Below are positions 16,452 to 25,699 of a DNA stretch of 34,890 bases, in pieces. Made by a program: the position numbers and the translations under genes. Under the pieces are notes generated by a model. It did not search any database, was not told the DNA's origin, and saw only the letters and a list, made by a program, of their open reading frames with translations. Within the stretch, counting starts at the first letter, position 1. Every line of letters begins with the position of its first letter. The DNA is from Parabacteroides sp. (GTDB lineage: Bacteria; Bacteroidota; Bacteroidia; Bacteroidales; Tannerellaceae). The stretch is from NCBI GenBank assembly GCA_028707405.1, contig JAQWBH010000013.1, positions 1 through 34,890 on the forward strand, given 5' to 3'.

Positions 16452-17702
16452 ATGAAGAGAGAAAGTCGTTTACGATATATGATTAAGAATGGTCTTTTGG
16501 ATATCTTTACCATTTGGCTGGACGAGATGAAAAAGGTTTTCAGGGATGACGGGGTGCGTATTTTTTTCTTTTTAGTGCCATTTGGGTATCCGTTACTGTA
16601 TACATTTATATATAATAATGAGGTTATTCATGAGGCGAAGATGGTCGTTGTTGATCAGTCCGATTCGTACTGGAGCCGTGAGTTTACCCGACGTGTAAAT
16701 GGAACGGCTGATGTTCAGGTGGTTTCTACGTGTACGAATATGAATGAAGCCAAAACGATGTTGGATAAGAAGAAAGCTTACGGTATTCTATATATCCCTT
16801 CTGACTTTGATAAAGACTTGCATCGGGGAAAACAGGCTACCGTGTCGTTATATGTGGATATGAGTTCGTTGTTATACTATAGGGCGTTTTTGATGTCGGC
16901 AACGGAAGTCTCACTCGATATAGGCAATGATTTAAGGATGCATACTTCGTCGGCGGGTTCTGCACAATTGGATAAAATTATGGTTGAACCGATCCCATAT
17001 GATTCGGTCGCATTGTTTAATTCGCAAAATGGTTTTGCCAGTTTTCTTGTCCCCGGTATTTTGATATTGATATTGCAGCAGACTTTGGTATTGGGGATAG
17101 GATTGCGGGGAGGAACTGAGCGTGAGAAAAATCGTTTTCATACGTTGGTGCCTATCAGCAAGCACTTTAATGGTACTTTCCGGGTGGTTATGGGTAAGGC
17201 ATTAACCTATTTGTTGCTTTACGTGATTAATTGTATTTGGGTATTGTGGATCGTGCCGCGAATGTTTTCGCTGCCACAAGTAGGTGATCCTATGACAGTT
17301 GTCATATTTCTGTTGCCTTTCTTATGTGCATGTATATTCTTTGCTATGACTTTGTCGGGTATTATTGCTACACGTGAGGCCGCAATGATTTATGTATTTT
17401 CATCAGTCATTATGATTTTTATTTCCGGTATATCCTGGCCTGAATCGGCTGTTCCGCCATTTTGGAAGTTCGTGGGATTGTTTATTCCTTCGACTCCTGG
17501 AATCCAAGGATTCGTAGGTCTTAATACTTGTGGGGCATCGCTGAGTGATGTAGCGAAGCAATATCATTTACTTTGGTTGCAAACGGGTATTTATTTTATA
17601 ACAACCTGTCTGATATATCGTTATCAGATTATAAAGTGTCATAAACAGGTCGTCAGGCAGTATCGGTATATGAAGATGCGTAAGATGTTGGAAGTGAAAT
17701 AA
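16452..17702 (+). CDS. ABC-2 type membrane permease, second of a pair
   Basis: The 416-residue protein has the same layout as its neighbour: a first membrane helix near 35-55, a large outer domain (about 60-200, with MVVVDQSDSYWSREFTRRVN) and several C-terminal membrane helices from about 208. The two permeases probably form a heterodimer. The gene starts 10 nt after the previous stop and is the last of the operon; a hairpin terminator follows at 17766-17797. The start at 16452 is the first ATG; Met10 is an alternative. Confidence 0.92.
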   Translation: MKRESRLRYMIKNGLLDIFTIWLDEMKKVFRDDGVRIFFFLVPFGYPLLYTFIYNNEVIHEAKMVVVDQSDSYWSREFTRRVNGTADVQVVSTCTNMNEAKTMLDKKKAYGILYIPSDFDKDLHRGKQATVSLYVDMSSLLYYRAFLMSATEVSLDIGNDLRMHTSSAGSAQLDKIMVEPIPYDSVALFNSQNGFASFLVPGILILILQQTLVLGIGLRGGTEREKNRFHTLVPISKHFNGTFRVVMGKALTYLLLYVINCIWVLWIVPRMFSLPQVGDPMTVVIFLLPFLCACIFFAMTLSGIIATREAAMIYVFSSVIMIFISGISWPESAVPPFWKFVGLFIPSTPGIQGFVGLNTCGASLSDVAKQYHLLWLQTGIYFITTCLIYRYQIIKCHKQVVRQYRYMKMRKMLEVK

Positions 17703-17765
17703 GGAATGATTATTTTATTTTTTGTGATGGTAAAATAATGATTTTTATTGAAATAAATAATAATA

Positions 17766-17797
17766 AAAGGGGCTATCACTTTTTGGACAGCTCCTTT
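17766..17797. terminator. Hairpin terminator between convergent operons
   Basis: AAAGGGGCT (17766-17774) pairs with AGCTCCTTT (17789-17797), with one G-T wobble on one strand. On the minus strand the stem is followed by a T-rich run (TTTTATTATTATTT), so it best ends the Cus module; on the plus strand it may also end the efflux operon. Confidence 0.7.
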
Positions 17798-17821
17798 CAA
17801 ATAATTAGTAATTGATGATGA

Positions 17822-18238
17822 CTATCGTTTGTATTTGCAGCAACTTGGCAGAGCATCATAGACCGTTTGGTTTGCTTTGTCTTTGTCGGTATCATAACCG
17901 GCTTTGGCAATAACTTTGCTGATAGCATCTACATTGGTTTTGGCAGGGTCGAAATTTAGATGAATTTCTTGTTTTTCGTTGTCCCATATTGCCATCGAAA
18001 CGCCGTTAACACTTTTCGCAGCTTTTTCGATACGTTCTTTACATTGGTCACAATTACCTTTTACGCCCAACATTGCATGTTGTTCGTTAGTACCAGCACT
18101 CATCATCGGTTGTTCCGATGATGTTTTTGTAGAATCTATAGCAGTGGATGCTGATTCTGTACTTTTTGAATTGTTACTTCCACAAGCGGTAAAAAACAAC
18201 GCGCTTGTAATCATTGTTGCAATAAAAATTTTTTTCAT
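17822..18238 (-). CDS. HMA-domain lipoprotein, probable periplasmic copper-binding protein
   Basis: The 138-residue protein starts with a lipoprotein signal (LFFTACG, lipid on C19), then a Ser/Thr-rich linker (20-50), then a heavy-metal-associated domain (about 55-120). The metal loop is GNCDQC (C63, C66), instead of the usual GMTCxxC. The tail ends in LPSCCKYKR (C133, C134), a second possible metal site. It is the last gene of the Cus module, 21 nt after the CusB-like gene, and probably hands copper or silver to the pump or buffers it. The metal is inferred from the context. Confidence 0.88.
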   Translation of the reverse strand: MKKIFIATMITSALFFTACGSNNSKSTESASTAIDSTKTSSEQPMMSAGTNEQHAMLGVKGNCDQCKERIEKAAKSVNGVSMAIWDNEKQEIHLNFDPAKTNVDAISKVIAKAGYDTDKDKANQTVYDALPSCCKYKR

Positions 18239-18259
18239 TTTGCTTTTTTGTTTAATATA

Positions 18260-19594
18260 TTAATTATTAATTGTTTGTTTTTTATTCATATCTGACATAT
18301 TGTGTTCTTTGTGATCGCTGACCGGTTTAGAGGTTCCATTGTTCATCATACTGCGTTTTCCTTCGAGTTGAGCACTGGCATCAATGGCAAATGCCCCATT
18401 AAAGACAATCTCCTCGCCGTTTTTTAATCCTGATAGTACAATGTAGGCATCGCCCAGCGAAGGTCCCAATTCTACTTCGCGCAAGAGAAAAGTTGGTATT
18501 TCCATATGAGGTTGTTTGATATAGACTATAGAACGTTTTCCCGTCCATAATACCGCAGATTTGGGTATTACCAGATCGTTGCCGAATTGATTCAGATTTG
18601 CTTTTACAACAGCATTGGCATACATTTCCGGTTTCAATTGCAAATTGTTGTTGGTCGTTTCTACGCGAACTTTTGCTGTACGGGTATCTTTGTCCAATAC
18701 CGGGTCGATAAAGGTAATTCTGCCCGAAAAAGTTTTTCCGGGAATAGCCTGCAAGGTATAGTCAATCTTATCGCCAACGTTCAGAAAAGGCAAATCCACT
18801 TCGTAAGCATCGAACATAGCCCACACACGTGATAAATTAGCTACATCAAAAAATATGGTTCCCTGATTGATGTAATCGCCCTGATTCACACGCTTATTAA
18901 TTATAATTCCACTGACGTCTGAATTTATGTCAATGTAGGGAGACACCTTGCCCGATTGTTCTATCTTCATGATTTGGTCATCGGTCATTTTAAGTAATCT
19001 CAGTTTTTCGTGTGCGGCTTGTATTAAAGCTGGTTGAACAGACGTCATTTTTATCGCTTCTAGTAATTCCTGTTGCGCATTGAGCAAGTCAGGCGAATAA
19101 ACTGAAGCGATGATTTGTCCTTGCTTTACAATCTCACCCGTGAAATTGACATATAATTTCTCAATTCGTCCACTGACGTGCGATGCCTGCGATTGTGACA
19201 ACCGTTCATCTGGCTGTATTGTTCCGTAGAGTTGGATATCTTTCTCTGGTTGTTGATGTCCAATCACGATTGTTTGGATGTTGGCCAACACAACTGCTTC
19301 TTTCGATAGTTGTATCGTGTTAGGATCAATGGATTCATTACTGCTTCCGGAGGTTTTTAGCGGAATTAAATCCATACCGCAAATGGGACATTTGCCGGGT
19401 TTGTTTTGTTTAATTTGCGGGTGCATAGCGCAGGTCCATATTTGCACTTTAGTTTGGTTTTTGGTTTGTTCCGTGTTCGATTTGCCGGATGAGTCTCCAA
19501 AAATCAACCAACCAAGCAATAAACCTGCGAGAAGTATCAGTCCGTATTTGACATACGTATTGTTGATGATATTTTTTATTTTATTTGTTTCCAT
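18260..19594 (-). CDS. cusB: CusB-like RND efflux adaptor with a heavy-metal-binding domain
   Basis: The 444-residue protein has an N-terminal membrane helix (about 16-33), then a small metal-binding domain with WTCAMHP and KCPICGMDLIPL (C55, H58, C69, C72), as in Bacteroidota and other CusB-like adaptors. The fusion-protein core follows: barrel-sandwich (about 120-160 and 225-260), helical hairpin, and beta-barrel. The C-terminus is rich in Met, His and Asn (MMNNGTSKPVSDHKEHNMSD). It links the CusA-like pump to its outer channel and may pass Cu(I)/Ag(I). It overlaps the upstream channel gene by 14 nt. Confidence 0.93.
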   Translation of the reverse strand: METNKIKNIINNTYVKYGLILLAGLLLGWLIFGDSSGKSNTEQTKNQTKVQIWTCAMHPQIKQNKPGKCPICGMDLIPLKTSGSSNESIDPNTIQLSKEAVVLANIQTIVIGHQQPEKDIQLYGTIQPDERLSQSQASHVSGRIEKLYVNFTGEIVKQGQIIASVYSPDLLNAQQELLEAIKMTSVQPALIQAAHEKLRLLKMTDDQIMKIEQSGKVSPYIDINSDVSGIIINKRVNQGDYINQGTIFFDVANLSRVWAMFDAYEVDLPFLNVGDKIDYTLQAIPGKTFSGRITFIDPVLDKDTRTAKVRVETTNNNLQLKPEMYANAVVKANLNQFGNDLVIPKSAVLWTGKRSIVYIKQPHMEIPTFLLREVELGPSLGDAYIVLSGLKNGEEIVFNGAFAIDASAQLEGKRSMMNNGTSKPVSDHKEHNMSDMNKKQTINN

Positions 19595-21086
19595 AATAAA
19601 TTGCGTTTGTGTTCTTTTCTGTGTTCTTAAATGAAATCAATTTTTGAATAGATGCTACCATCGTATTATAATTTGCCACTGCCTCCGATGCTTTGAGCTG
19701 ATAATTGAGTAATTGACGTTGCACCTGAATTACATTGGTCAGGTCGCTTTTTCCCGCAACGAATTCTTGTACAATCAGATTGTAGGTTGTTTTAGCAAGT
19801 TCTGTTTGTTTTTTATAAAGTATGATTTTGCGGGAAGCATCATCCAACATATGTTTGCTTTGGTACAATTCGGCTGTCAGTTGATTATAGGTATCAGCAT
19901 ATTTTTCTTTGCTAGCTTGCTGCAACAATTTACTTTCGCGTTGTTGTGCCTTATATTTGTTGCGATACAAAGGTATACTGACCGACACCATCGGCATTAC
20001 CATGTCTTTTCCATTCATATTCCCCATAGCGAATGCCGACATATTCGTTTTATTATTGAGCATATATTGCAGTCCGATGCCGAACATTGGATAGCTCATC
20101 TTTTTGTCTAATTCCGTTTTGGCTTTATAGGCATTTTTCTCCTCGTTAATTATGCTCAACATCGGATTTTGTTCTTCAATAGCCGTTATAAATTTTTCAG
20201 TATCAAACAGAAATGGGATTGCTGCGAATGTATTGGGGATTTGTATTTCGCTATCGGAGGAACGATTAAGAAACACGTTGAATTTTGCTTTTTCAGCTTT
20301 CATTTCAGAAATAATGCTTTCGATATTGTTGTCTAGTTCGGCAATTTCTAGCTGGATACGCAACACATTGGACATTCCACCGGAAGTTTTGTTACTCATT
20401 TCACCAGACATACTGTTAGAACTGCTCATTGAAGTCGTTTTCGAACTTTGAACGCTTGCCGGCGTATTTTCTTTGTCCATCGAAGTCATTTCGGACATTT
20501 TACTACTGCGCGATGAACTTGTTTTTGAAGAGGTTGACTTTGTGATTGGAAAGCTCGAATAGGTCGTCGTCTGACCTGTTGAAGACGACGAGAATTTTCG
20601 CATTGATAATTGTTCTAACTGATTAAGTAAGATTTTGTTTTCACGATTGTTATTTAATTGTTGTTGTAAATTACAAAGCACATACCATTGGGTATAAACT
20701 TGTAAATAGAGATTGTCGCGTGTGTTTCTAAATTTTTCAAATGCTATTTTAGCCATATATACAGCTTCGTTTTGAGCCGATTTTTTTGTTCCGAACCAGG
20801 GGAACATCTGCATCAATTTGAACTGTGCCACCTGTTTCCCTCCAATAAGTTCCATTGGTTCAAGAAAAAAACCTATTTCAAACTCTGGATCTTGATATGC
20901 CCCGGCTTGCGGTACTTTTTGTAAAGTTGCTTTATAAGTCATAAAGTCGGCTATTACACCAGGATTATTGAGCCCAGCAATTTCAACATACTGCTTCAGC
21001 GAGTCGGTATTCTGCGAATAAATCGCACCAAACATTGTTATCGTGAAAAGTAAAGTCGTAATATATCTTATTTTCAATCTGTTCAT
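19581..21086 (-). CDS. TolC-family outer membrane channel of the Cus module
   Basis: The 501-residue protein has a signal peptide (about 1-24) and an OEP-type helical body. YQDPEFEIGFFLEPMELIGG (64-83) and MFPWFGTKKSAQNE are typical of the CusC-like channels of Bacteroidota. Between the two halves of the first helical repeat lies a Ser/Thr/Met-rich low-complexity insert (about 165-238) with at least seven Met. The last helices carry FVAGKSDLTNVIQVQRQLLNYQL. Its start overlaps the stop of the pump gene by 4 nt, so the genes are translationally coupled. Confidence 0.92.
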   Translation of the reverse strand: MNRLKIRYITTLLFTITMFGAIYSQNTDSLKQYVEIAGLNNPGVIADFMTYKATLQKVPQAGAYQDPEFEIGFFLEPMELIGGKQVAQFKLMQMFPWFGTKKSAQNEAVYMAKIAFEKFRNTRDNLYLQVYTQWYVLCNLQQQLNNNRENKILLNQLEQLSMRKFSSSSTGQTTTYSSFPITKSTSSKTSSSRSSKMSEMTSMDKENTPASVQSSKTTSMSSSNSMSGEMSNKTSGGMSNVLRIQLEIAELDNNIESIISEMKAEKAKFNVFLNRSSDSEIQIPNTFAAIPFLFDTEKFITAIEEQNPMLSIINEEKNAYKAKTELDKKMSYPMFGIGLQYMLNNKTNMSAFAMGNMNGKDMVMPMVSVSIPLYRNKYKAQQRESKLLQQASKEKYADTYNQLTAELYQSKHMLDDASRKIILYKKQTELAKTTYNLIVQEFVAGKSDLTNVIQVQRQLLNYQLKASEAVANYNTMVASIQKLISFKNTEKNTNAIYYGNK

Positions 21087-24000
21087 AACGATGTTAATTT
21101 ATTTTCATGTTTATTAATCGTCGATTCGCGCCACCAACATTGCAAAACGGGAACAACAAACATTGTCATTGATTGAATAAGCATTCCTCCAAATGTAGGA
21201 ATGGCCATCGGCACCATTATGTCAGACCCTTTTCCGGTGGATGTAAGTACCGGAAGCAAAGCAATAAGTGCAGTAGCTGTAGTCATAGCTGCCGGGCGTA
21301 CACGTCTCAGTCCGGCGTGAATCACTGCTTCGCGTATTTCATTTTTGGTACGTGGGTTGCGTTCGAGAAAAGTGTCGTGAATATAAGTTCCCATTAGTAC
21401 ACCGTCGTTGGTCGAAATGCCAAATAAAGCGATAAATCCTACCCACACGGCAATACTCAGATTGACCGTGTGCATTTGGAACAGATCGCGCATATTCATT
21501 TCTCCAATGGAGAAATTCAGAAACCACGGTTCGCCGTAGAGCCACAATAGTATAAATCCGCCGGCAAAAGCTACAATAACGCCCGAAAAATGAATAAATG
21601 ATGCCGTTATACTTTTGAATTTGAAGTAGAGAATAAGCAAAATAGCCAGCAAACTTAGTGGAATAAGAAAAAGCAATCGCGCAGATGCCCGAGCCTGTTG
21701 CTCGTAATTTCCGGCAAATGTATATGTAACTCCTTTGGGTAAAACCAACTGTCCGGAGGCTATTTTATCTTTTAATATTTTGTCAGTTTTTTTTACAACA
21801 TCCACTTCGGATTTGTTGGCTACCTTGTCGAAAATGACATAGCCTAGTAGAAAGGTGTTTTCGCTCTGAATCATCTGTGCTCCTTTAGTATATTCAATAT
21901 CGGCTATTTCTTGCAACGGAATTTGTATGCCTGTAGCAGTGGGGACAATCAGTTTTGCCAACTCTTCGGGATTTTCACGCAACTCACGTGGATAACGCAA
22001 GCGTACAGGAAATCGTTCACGTCCTTCGACGGTAGTGGTCAGCGGCATTCCGCCAACAGCCGAACGAATAATTTCTTGTAAATCGGTCACCGTAATGCCG
22101 TAACGGGCCATATTGCGACGGTTTAGTTTTATTTCGATATAAGGCGCACCCACTGCCCGGTCGTAAAACACCGTTGAAGGCAATATTGACGGAATATCTT
22201 TCAAAGCGGTCTCCAATGCTTTTCCTCCCTGTTCGATAGATTCCAAATCAGGTCCTAACACTTTCAGGCCCATCGGTGCGCGCATTCCGGTTGAAAGCAT
22301 CACTAAACGGGCTTCTATCGGTTGCAGTTTAGGCGACGAGGTTAGCCCTGGTAGGTGCGTTTGGTTGACGATTTCCTGCCAGATATCGTCCGTTTTTTTG
22401 ATGTTTGGCCGCCATTGACGGAAATAATCACCCTGATTGTCCACAATAAGACTGTCGGGTGATAAAAGGCGAAATTTTTCTTTCGGGTTGTATGTATCAC
22501 CATTTTTTAGCAGATATAGCCCTTTTCGGTTCACCTTAAAGCGTTGGCGATGCCCGTTTTTATCCAAAATATATTCGCTCCGGTAATTGATTGTGTTTTC
22601 GAACATCTGCGTTGGCGCCGGATCCAACGCGGAGTTGACTCGTCCCCATTTGCCGACTGTAGATTCCACTTCCGGAATATTTGAAATCCGTTTGTCAAGC
22701 ATTTTTATATATTGTAAGTTTTGTTCGATGCCTGTGTGTGGCATACTAGTCGGCATCAACAGAAAAGAACCTTCGTTCAAACTTGGCATGAACTCTTCGC
22801 CGATACCTGGAAAACGTTGGATTGAAGCTTGCCAGAAACCTGTTTCACGGAAATTTTTCCATCCTACACTTTCGACTCCTTTAGCAATAAAATCAAATGT
22901 TTTGCTAAATCCAAACCAAATAATTATCCCGAACAAGATACATATTAGTGGAATAGTCATAAATTTCCAACGATGATCCAGACACCAGTGCAGGATGCGT
23001 TCATAATAAATAACCAGTACCCATAAAATTGCTAGGATGGTGCTGATAGCAACGACTACAAAAAACAAATTTAAGAAAAATCCTTCCTGTGGACCAATTG
23101 GCAACCATTCGGTTGTCAGATAATAAACCGCGAGTAAAATAGCAATACCAATGCTGATATACGTTGTTGTTTTCTTGTTTTTCCAACGGTATGCCAATAA
23201 GTTATTTATTCCAAACAGTGTGAGTGCTAATGATGCTGCTATTTCAGTAAAAATAAAGAGCAAAACACCGCTTACGATTAAAATGATATTCCCGTTTTTC
23301 TGAATTTTTGGAGATGTTATTTTGATGGAAAAAACAAGATAGGCCAATGTGGGCAGTAGCGTCAATCCTAGTAATAAGGCTGAAATTAGTGCGAAAGATT
23401 TTGTGAAAGCCAATGGGTGGAATAGTTTCCCTTCTTGTGCCTGTAAGGCAAAAACGGGCAAAAAGCTGACGATGGTAGTAAGCATTGCCGTGGTAATAGC
23501 TCCCGAAACCTCACTGACACTTTTAAATATTAAGTTCTTGAAAGCTTTTCCTTTAGAGATATCTTTGTTACCGGGCATCTCCATATGTCGGATGATATTC
23601 TCTACAAAGACGACTCCCACATCAATCATCACTCCGATGGCGATGGCAATTCCCGAAAGGGCGACGATATTTGCCTCAACACCTGTATAGCGCATAACAA
23701 TGAATGTGGCTAACACCGTTATTGGGAGCATAGAGGAAATGACAATGGATGCCCGAAGATTGAACACCAGCACGATAACTACGATAATACAAATCAGTAT
23801 TTCGTGTGAAAGAGCCGTTTCGAGCGTACCTATGGTTTCCTGAATCAAACCCGAACGGTCATAAAAAGGCACTACAGTAACTTTTGATACCGTGCCATCG
23901 GGTAAAGTTTTTTGTGGCAATCCTGCTTCCATTTCTTTTGTTTTGGCTTTTACATTATCAATGACCTGCATTGGATTGGAACCATAACGGGCAACTACAA

Positions 24001-24913
24001 CACCTCCGACAGCTTCAACACCTTCTTTATCCAAGCCGCCACGACGAGTGGCTGGACCTAAATTGACAAACGCCACATCTTTTATTTTCACTGGTACACC
24101 ATTACGAACAATCACAACCGCCTCTTCCAAGTCGGAAATATTTTTGATATATCCTAGTCCTCTGACAATGTATTCCACTTTGTTAATTTCAACCGTTTCT
24201 GCACCGATATCCAGATTGCTCTTCTGCACCGCGTTCATCACATCCATTATGGAAACATTGAAAGCACGCATTGCATTTGGATTTACTTCTACCTGATATT
24301 CTTTCACAAAACCGCCAATAGAGGAAACTTCAGAAACACCTTCGGCCGCCGAAATGGAGTATTTGACGTAAAAATCTTGTATGGTTCGCAATTCGTCGGG
24401 ATTCCAACCGCCAGTTGGTTCACCTGTTTTTGGATTACGACCTTCGAGCGTGTACCAGAATATTTGTCCTAAAGCTGTAGCATCAGGACCTAAGCTTGGT
24501 TGTACCCCTTTGGGCAAAGTTCCTGTCGGAAGTGAGTTTAATTTTTCGAGTACACGCGATCGGCTCCAATAAAATTCGACATTATCATCGAAAATAATGT
24601 ATATAAATGACATTCCAAACATAGATGTACTACGAATGGTTTTTACACCTGGAATTCCAAGCAATGATGTTGTCAATGGATAGGTTATCTGATTTTGAAT
24701 ATCTTTTGGTGAACGCCCCATCCATTCGGTAGCTACAATTTGTTGGTTCGCGCCAATATCAGGAATAGCATCTACCGCCACAGGGTCGCGTGGCAACAAG
24801 TTTCCGTGCCAATTGAAAGGAGCGGTTGATAGCCCCCATACAACAATAGTAATTAACAAAAGCATTGTTACGACCCTGTTGTCGAGAAAAAACTTAATAA
24901 TTCTGTTAATCAT
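21083..24913 (-). CDS. cusA: CusA/CzcA-like RND heavy-metal efflux pump
   Basis: The 1276-residue protein is an inner-membrane RND pump, longer than E. coli CusA (about 1047). It starts with MINRIIKFFLDNR and the first membrane helix. The proton-relay region in the fourth helix reads GVMIDVGVVFVENI (D431, E438). Extra hydrophobic segments lie at about 541-636, between helices 6 and 7 of the usual plan, and an extra loop at about 785-845. Met720 and Met872 fall where the Cus copper-binding Met are expected; I940 is where the third would be. Partners are the downstream channel and adaptor. The frame is intact. Confidence 0.95.
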   Translation of the reverse strand: MINRIIKFFLDNRVVTMLLLITIVVWGLSTAPFNWHGNLLPRDPVAVDAIPDIGANQQIVATEWMGRSPKDIQNQITYPLTTSLLGIPGVKTIRSTSMFGMSFIYIIFDDNVEFYWSRSRVLEKLNSLPTGTLPKGVQPSLGPDATALGQIFWYTLEGRNPKTGEPTGGWNPDELRTIQDFYVKYSISAAEGVSEVSSIGGFVKEYQVEVNPNAMRAFNVSIMDVMNAVQKSNLDIGAETVEINKVEYIVRGLGYIKNISDLEEAVVIVRNGVPVKIKDVAFVNLGPATRRGGLDKEGVEAVGGVVVARYGSNPMQVIDNVKAKTKEMEAGLPQKTLPDGTVSKVTVVPFYDRSGLIQETIGTLETALSHEILICIIVVIVLVFNLRASIVISSMLPITVLATFIVMRYTGVEANIVALSGIAIAIGVMIDVGVVFVENIIRHMEMPGNKDISKGKAFKNLIFKSVSEVSGAITTAMLTTIVSFLPVFALQAQEGKLFHPLAFTKSFALISALLLGLTLLPTLAYLVFSIKITSPKIQKNGNIILIVSGVLLFIFTEIAASLALTLFGINNLLAYRWKNKKTTTYISIGIAILLAVYYLTTEWLPIGPQEGFFLNLFFVVVAISTILAILWVLVIYYERILHWCLDHRWKFMTIPLICILFGIIIWFGFSKTFDFIAKGVESVGWKNFRETGFWQASIQRFPGIGEEFMPSLNEGSFLLMPTSMPHTGIEQNLQYIKMLDKRISNIPEVESTVGKWGRVNSALDPAPTQMFENTINYRSEYILDKNGHRQRFKVNRKGLYLLKNGDTYNPKEKFRLLSPDSLIVDNQGDYFRQWRPNIKKTDDIWQEIVNQTHLPGLTSSPKLQPIEARLVMLSTGMRAPMGLKVLGPDLESIEQGGKALETALKDIPSILPSTVFYDRAVGAPYIEIKLNRRNMARYGITVTDLQEIIRSAVGGMPLTTTVEGRERFPVRLRYPRELRENPEELAKLIVPTATGIQIPLQEIADIEYTKGAQMIQSENTFLLGYVIFDKVANKSEVDVVKKTDKILKDKIASGQLVLPKGVTYTFAGNYEQQARASARLLFLIPLSLLAILLILYFKFKSITASFIHFSGVIVAFAGGFILLWLYGEPWFLNFSIGEMNMRDLFQMHTVNLSIAVWVGFIALFGISTNDGVLMGTYIHDTFLERNPRTKNEIREAVIHAGLRRVRPAAMTTATALIALLPVLTSTGKGSDIMVPMAIPTFGGMLIQSMTMFVVPVLQCWWRESTINKHENKLTSL

Positions 24914-25149
24914 AGTTTGTTTATCTATCTTTTCTATTCTCTCGTTTTTTGTTTCGATATCAGATATTACAATTGTCTTTTTGCAAACGTTATTAAAAAG
25001 AATGTCAATAAGAACAACGATATAAAAAGAGAATGAGTTTATTAATTTCTGAATGATTTAAAAAAACTGCGTAAATGATCGACTAAAAATGGTACAAACA
25101 TTTCGCTGCAAATTAGATATAAAGATGCACTACAAAAAAATGTTTTAGA

Positions 25150-25161
25150 GGTTATATAACC
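25150..25161. promoter_or_regulatory. Palindrome GGTTATATAACC between the HYC_CC_PP gene and cusA
   Basis: A perfect 12-bp palindrome lies 15 bp after the HYC_CC_PP stop and about 240 bp before the cusA start. On the minus strand a run of seven T follows about 10 nt later, so it could be a weak terminator; it could also be an operator. I see no clean TAnnTTTG promoter for cusA in the 263-bp gap. Confidence 0.35.
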
Positions 25162-25176
25162 AGTGAAAATCACAAA

Positions 25177-25638
25177 TCAAATTCGATAGATACAAATAAA
25201 GGATAACAGGTCTGTATTCTGTAGATGAAGGGTTCCTGGTGGAAAGTAGAAATTCGTTTTTATCACATTGTTATTTTCGAATATTGAAAGCAGCCCCGGA
25301 ACGATCCATAATTTTACCCATGCGGACAATGTATTGTTTTTGAGGTTAAATCTCTGAATATGATATTGATAATCGTTGGTAGAAATGTTTATTTTTTGAG
25401 TTTTGCAACATTTATTATCAGATAATAAAAGGGTTAATCTGGAACTTTTGTTCAATGTCTGAAAAGCAACATCTGAGTGGGGTGATATTTCCTTTTCGCC
25501 ACAGCAAGACTTTTCCATATCATTATTCAGAATGCTAAATGAATTTAGTTTGCCTCCACAAAAGTGCACTGCCAACACTGGATGTACGGATACAACTAGC
25601 ATTATGAATAGCAGAAATATGGATGTAACTTTTTTCAT
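25177..25638 (-). CDS. HYC_CC_PP family protein
   Basis: The 153-residue exported protein has a signal peptide (about 1-23) followed by VHFCGGKLNSFS, then SCCGEKE (C45-C46), NKCCKTQK (C77-C78) and a late FPPG. The HFC, CC and PP elements define the HYC_CC_PP family of Bacteroidota, small Cys-rich secreted proteins of unknown function often found beside heavy-metal efflux genes. Position just upstream of the Cus genes on the same strand suggests a role in copper or silver handling, possibly metal binding in the periplasm. A gap of 263 bp to cusA leaves open whether they share a transcript. Confidence 0.85.
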   Translation of the reverse strand: MKKVTSIFLLFIMLVVSVHPVLAVHFCGGKLNSFSILNNDMEKSCCGEKEISPHSDVAFQTLNKSSRLTLLLSDNKCCKTQKINISTNDYQYHIQRFNLKNNTLSAWVKLWIVPGLLSIFENNNVIKTNFYFPPGTLHLQNTDLLSFICIYRI

Positions 25639-25681
25639 CTTACGACTATAATATAATCAGTTATATAAAATAGTTCTTTTA

Positions 25682-25689
25682 CAAAGATA
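25682..25689 (-). promoter_or_regulatory. -7 promoter element for the HYC_CC_PP gene
   Basis: On the minus strand this reads TATCTTTG, a perfect TAnnTTTG match, about 44 nt before the start codon. A -33 TTTG at the normal spacing is missing; one occurs only 11 bp upstream. Confidence 0.5.
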
Positions 25690-25699
25690 GTCGATTTAT

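Noticed and set aside
24914..25176. Metal-responsive riboswitch or CueR/CopY-type operator before cusA
   Set aside because: Apart from one 12-bp palindrome, no known riboswitch fold or recognised operator pattern could be seen.
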